DNA of 64,000 nucleotides, from positions 28,866 through 92,865 of the forward strand of contig JBIOUX010000208.1 in NCBI GenBank assembly GCA_044867425.1, written 5' to 3'. Both the position numbers and the translations under genes were made by a program. Below, piece by piece: positions 61,772 to 64,000 of the stretch; positions within the stretch are counted from its first letter, which is position 1; the number at the start of each line of letters is the position of its first letter. Under the pieces are notes generated by a model. It was not told the origin of the DNA, made no database searches, and saw only the letters and a program-made list of their open reading frames with translations. This DNA is from CAWBJP01 sp044867425 (GTDB taxonomy: Bacteria; Actinomycetota; Acidimicrobiia; IMCC26256; BP-133).

Positions 61772-62286
61772 CGCCGCCACTCGAGGGCCTCCAGGGCGTC
61801 GACCGCCGCCGCCAGGGCCGCCAGGGACGGCCCGGGGGCGAGGCGATCCGCGGGCGGTTCCCGGTCGGGACGGACAAGGTCCCAGGCCAGCGGGTCGAGT
61901 AGGCGGCGGGCGGCTTCGGGGTCGGCGTGGAGGTCGATCCCCTGGGCGGTCCACAGACGGGCGGCGGCGATCTCGACCAGGACGGGACGGAGCCGCAGGT
62001 GCACGTCGCCGGCGCTCGGCCGCACCGCCAGCAGCCGCTCCAGCTGGTCCAGCGACGGAGATCGCGCCGGTCGCGGCGGCGACGGTTGGAGGAGGGCGTC
62101 GAACTCGGAGACGGACGTCGGAACGGCCGCGCCGATGAACGAGACGAAGGCGAGAACCAGGGCCGCCGCCGCCACGACGAGATAGAGGCGCACGACAGCG
62201 CCGCCGACGGACAAGCCGCCAGCCGAGACGGCGAGCAGCGTCGCGGTGGCCACCACGACCGTGAGGGCGGCCCGGCGGGGAGTCAC
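61768..62286 (-). CDS. Membrane protein of the MoxR operon
   Basis: 172 residues from GTG 62286, overlapping the previous stop (GTGA). Two N-terminal helices (VVVATATLLAVSAGG and VRLYLVVAAAALVLAFVSFIGAA) precede a soluble helical part (about 65-172). The same slot in other MoxR operons holds small uncharacterised membrane proteins. No enzyme motif. Confidence 0.75.
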   Translation of the reverse strand: MTPRRAALTVVVATATLLAVSAGGLSVGGAVVRLYLVVAAAALVLAFVSFIGAAVPTSVSEFDALLQPSPPRPARSPSLDQLERLLAVRPSAGDVHLRLRPVLVEIAAARLWTAQGIDLHADPEAARRLLDPLAWDLVRPDREPPADRLAPGPSLAALAAAVDALEALEWRR

Positions 62287-63203
62287 GACGGCCCTGCGGT
62301 GGAGTCACGTACGACGGCGAGGGCGGTGACCGCCTCCGTCCGCATCCGGGCGTCGACGTCTCGGTGACTGAACTTCGCCCGCTCGAACAGCTCGGTCAGG
62401 CGCGCCGCCGCCGGAGTGGCAGCCCCGATGGCAGCCGCCACGCGCCCCAGGTACTCGAAGGGCGCCTCTCCCGGGCGCCGGGGGGCGCCATCGGCGGCCA
62501 GCAGCCGCTCCATCCGGGCGTAGGCGGCGACGACGGCGCGCCGGCGGTCGGGCTCGACGAGGAGGTCGTCAAGTTCGCACCCGCTCACCTCGGCTTCGGC
62601 GATGCCGGTGCGCCGTCCGCCTCCCACCGCCACGCGGCGCCGGCGCTGCCGGCCCCGAACGCCAGCTGCGGCGGTGAGGGCCACGGCGGCGGCGGCGAGC
62701 GCCGCCACGACCGGCCAGTCGATGGCGACGCCGCCTCCCCGAGGGGCAGAGCGCGGCTCGGTGGGCACCACGGGGAGCTCGGGGCGGGGACGGACCGGGA
62801 CGTCGTCCCCCGCCGAGCGCACGAGGGCGACGAAGCCGAGGGCCAAGAGGAGCGGGAGGAGGATCAGGGCCAGCCGCAGCGCCCACGGGACGGGCGGCGG
62901 CTCGACGACGTGGTCCTCGGGGCGCCGCTCGCCCCTGGATCGCGAGCGGAGGAGCGCAACGACCAGCGCGGCGACGAGCAACAACGCGAGCACCGCCGCG
63001 CTGGCGGTCACGTCGAGCAGGATTCGGGGGCCGAGCCCTGTCCGGGCTGGTCCTCCGCCACCGTGGTCGGCGCCCGTCCCGCTACCGGCGCCGGCCAGGG
63101 CGAAGAGGAGGGTGAGCAGTGCCACCACACCCGCCACCACCGGCCCCGGAAGGGGCTTCACCGCGGCCACCGGGTTTGCCCGGTCCACCCCGTCAGCGGC
63201 CAT
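62283..63203 (-). CDS. DUF4129 membrane protein, first full gene of the MoxR operon
   Basis: 306 residues, ATG 63203 overlapping the stop of the 24-codon leader ORF (TGATG). Four hydrophobic helices (about 20-42, 62-85, 105-127, 160-180). The C-terminal part AAYARMERLLAADGAPRRPGEAPFEYLGRV and LFERAKFSHRDVD is the DUF4129 signature (stretches at about 225-245 and 275-290). DUF4129 proteins accompany MoxR, DUF58 and transglutaminase genes. Its own RBS is poor, so expression may depend on the leader ORF. Confidence 0.85.
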   Translation of the reverse strand: MAADGVDRANPVAAVKPLPGPVVAGVVALLTLLFALAGAGSGTGADHGGGGPARTGLGPRILLDVTASAAVLALLLVAALVVALLRSRSRGERRPEDHVVEPPPVPWALRLALILLPLLLALGFVALVRSAGDDVPVRPRPELPVVPTEPRSAPRGGGVAIDWPVVAALAAAAVALTAAAGVRGRQRRRRVAVGGGRRTGIAEAEVSGCELDDLLVEPDRRRAVVAAYARMERLLAADGAPRRPGEAPFEYLGRVAAAIGAATPAAARLTELFERAKFSHRDVDARMRTEAVTALAVVRDSTAGPS

Positions 63204-63277
63204 CAGCGCCTACCCCAAGCGCCGGCCAGCGGCGGACCGGCCGCTTCTCGGGGGACGATCCGCTCGACTCGCGCCAA
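63203..63277 (-). CDS. 24-codon leader ORF between riboswitch 5 and the MoxR operon
   Basis: TTG 63277 stands six bases behind AAGGAGGAGCG, the best RBS of the operon, and gives LARVERIVPREAAGPPLAGA plus four residues, ending in TGATG shared with the DUF4129 start. The RBS, start and first codons copy those of the 53759 gene behind riboswitch 2 (VARAEREAPEG). Either a leader that couples riboswitch output to the operon or the stump of a replaced gene. Confidence 0.6.
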   Translation of the reverse strand: MARVERIVPREAAGPPLAGAWGRR

Positions 63278-63292
63278 CGCTCCTCCTTCATC

Positions 63293-63359
63293 GGTAGGAG
63301 CCGTCAGCCCCGATCGGGCAGGTCGGCCAGCAACTGGCCCCGGCGGGACCCATCGCCGG
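63293..63359 (-). promoter_or_regulatory. Fluoride riboswitch 5, variant with extra hairpin
   Basis: Minus strand: P1 GGCG/CGCC around ATGGGTCC, inserted hairpin GGCCAG/CTGGCC, GACC, P2 GCCC/GGGGC and the 3' block CTGACGGCTCCTACC. The pseudoknot GGGTCC with GGCTCC has one mismatch and one G-U. GCTCCT can pair with AGGAGC at the leader-ORF RBS. TATGAT at 63382-63387 is a good -10. Nearly the same as riboswitch 2 over its whole length. Confidence 0.78.
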
Positions 63360-63496
63360 GCGGATACCTCCGCGGGCCACGATCATACCCAGCCAAGTCA
63401 CCTGGGCTGCCCGCCCGAAACCACCCGCCGACGGCGAGGTGACTCCCATCGGCGACAGCGCGTCGACGAACCAGAGGTCCACCGGGCGCCTCGACA

Positions 63497-63676
63497 TCAG
63501 CTTGGTCGGCCACGCTCCAGCGCCTCGGCTGCGACGAAGGGGTCAGGTGGGTCATCGACCACTGCCCGCAGGGGAGCGACGGCGGACCAGTCGCCCCGAG
63601 CGCCGAGCGTCCGAGCGGCGATCGCGGCCCGGTCACCGGCAGGATGCCGGAGCGCCCAGGCCTGTTCCATCCTCAT
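63497..63676 (-). CDS. Small HEAT-repeat-like protein
   Basis: 59 residues from ATG 63676 (a GTG 21 bases earlier and ATG 63670 are options; the RBS is weak). RAAIAARTLGARGDWSAVAP followed by LRAVVDDPPDPFVAAEALE has the paired-helix pattern of one HEAT unit. The ORF stays open upstream antisense to nothing known, so it might be the end of a longer decayed gene. It lies between the sortase-like gene and riboswitch 5. Confidence 0.42.
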   Translation of the reverse strand: MRMEQAWALRHPAGDRAAIAARTLGARGDWSAVAPLRAVVDDPPDPFVAAEALERGRPS

Positions 63677-63743
63677 CGTCCGCTGATCGGGAGCCACCGA
63701 AAGCTGCCGTTCGGTCTTGAGCACACTGTCCGGAATCGTGTTG

Positions 63744-64000
63744 TCAGAAGTTGGCGGGCAGGAGGAGTTCCAGGTTGGCGTAGAAGACGAAGAGCACGCC
63801 CAGAAATGGCACGACGCCGGCCAGGTAGGTCGTCCAGTGCCGCCGGCGACGGATGGCCCACCACCACGCAACCCCAACCGCGGCGGTGAGGAGGCCCCAG
63901 GCCACGGTGGGCACCTTGGAATGGCCACTGCCCAGGCCGGCGTCGGCCAGGGCGTCCGGCGCTTCAGCCTCCGGTGTGTCATCCCCCACCGGAGGGGGGG
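63744..64000 (-). CDS. C-terminal part of a class E sortase-like protein, partial (direct repeat copy 2)
   Basis: The gene enters from beyond the right edge; about 85 C-terminal residues are visible and the frame is open to the edge. After an acidic linker (DDTPEAEAPDALAD) come two helices, TVAWGLLTAAVGVAWWWAI and WTTYLAGVVPFLGVLFVFYA, separated by RRRRHW and ending in LLLPANF. Many actinobacterial class E sortases end this way, but the catalytic His/Cys/Arg part is outside the window, so the assignment is tentative. A LARTG substrate is encoded at 30671. Bases 63774-64000 form the direct repeat with 47442-47667. Confidence 0.5.
   Translation of the reverse strand, partial: PPPVGDDTPEAEAPDALADAGLGSGHSKVPTVAWGLLTAAVGVAWWWAIRRRRHWTTYLAGVVPFLGVLFVFYANLELLLPANF

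Noticed and set aside
1..64000. tRNA, rRNA, CRISPR arrays, transposases, integrase sites
   Set aside because: None recognised by eye on either strand; the pseudogene pieces have no flanking inverted repeats or target duplications that I can see.

Overview
This is high-GC actinobacterial DNA. Secreted proteins built on the repeat GYWLVASDGGIFAFGDA, frequent GTG/TTG starts, ATGA/TGATG-coupled operons and CusA-type RND pumps in a Gram-positive setting point to Acidimicrobiia; this is an inference from style, and no marker RNA gene is present. I saw no tRNA, rRNA, CRISPR array, transposase or phage gene.

Region 1 (1-13.8 kb) is mostly envelope and secretome: two GYW-repeat proteins, a TolB-like propeller protein and an MFS transporter that share a 99-bp inverted leader repeat, an OmpR-type two-component pair, an anchored secreted protein and two large paralogous Asp-box (BNR) proteins.

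Region 2 (14.0-29.4 kb) looks like a surface-glycan locus. A translationally coupled run encodes a GH57 enzyme, an ABC exporter, two aminoglycoside-phosphotransferase (APH)-fold proteins and an alkaline-phosphatase-superfamily enzyme. Around it lie a third BNR protein, a GYW-repeat/metallophosphatase fusion, a beta-propeller-phytase-like lipoprotein, a third APH-fold protein, a sulfotransferase and a fourth APH-fold protein. Only the fourth keeps the HGDxxxxN catalytic loop.

Region 3 (29.5-47.7 kb) holds a PepSY protein, a LARTG-type wall or membrane protein behind a long structured leader, and a tandem duplication of a lipoprotein-RND-RND module giving four HME-type RND pumps. It ends with an internally deleted lipoprotein gene, its intact relative, and a frameshifted 3' fragment of a sortase-like gene. 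The same sequence recurs intact at the right edge, so 47.4-64.0 kb is bracketed by a direct repeat of about 226 bp.

Region 4 (49.8-63.4 kb) is the most striking part: five separate matches to the fluoride (crcB-motif) riboswitch. They precede (a) a dynamin-like GTPase, (b) a Cys-rich protein plus MFS transporter, (c) an 88-residue orphan, (d) an overlapping operon crcB - DUF190 - crcB - histidine phosphatase - eno - DUF190, and (e) a 24-codon leader ORF plus a DUF4129 - membrane protein - MoxR - DUF58 - membrane protein operon. Export (two Fluc subunits), replacement of a fluoride-sensitive enzyme (enolase) and a phosphatase are the expected parts. The GTPase, MFS, orphan and MoxR/DUF58 units are unexpected and may be new members of a fluoride regulon with envelope-stress functions. 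A decayed selD remnant lies inside the island.
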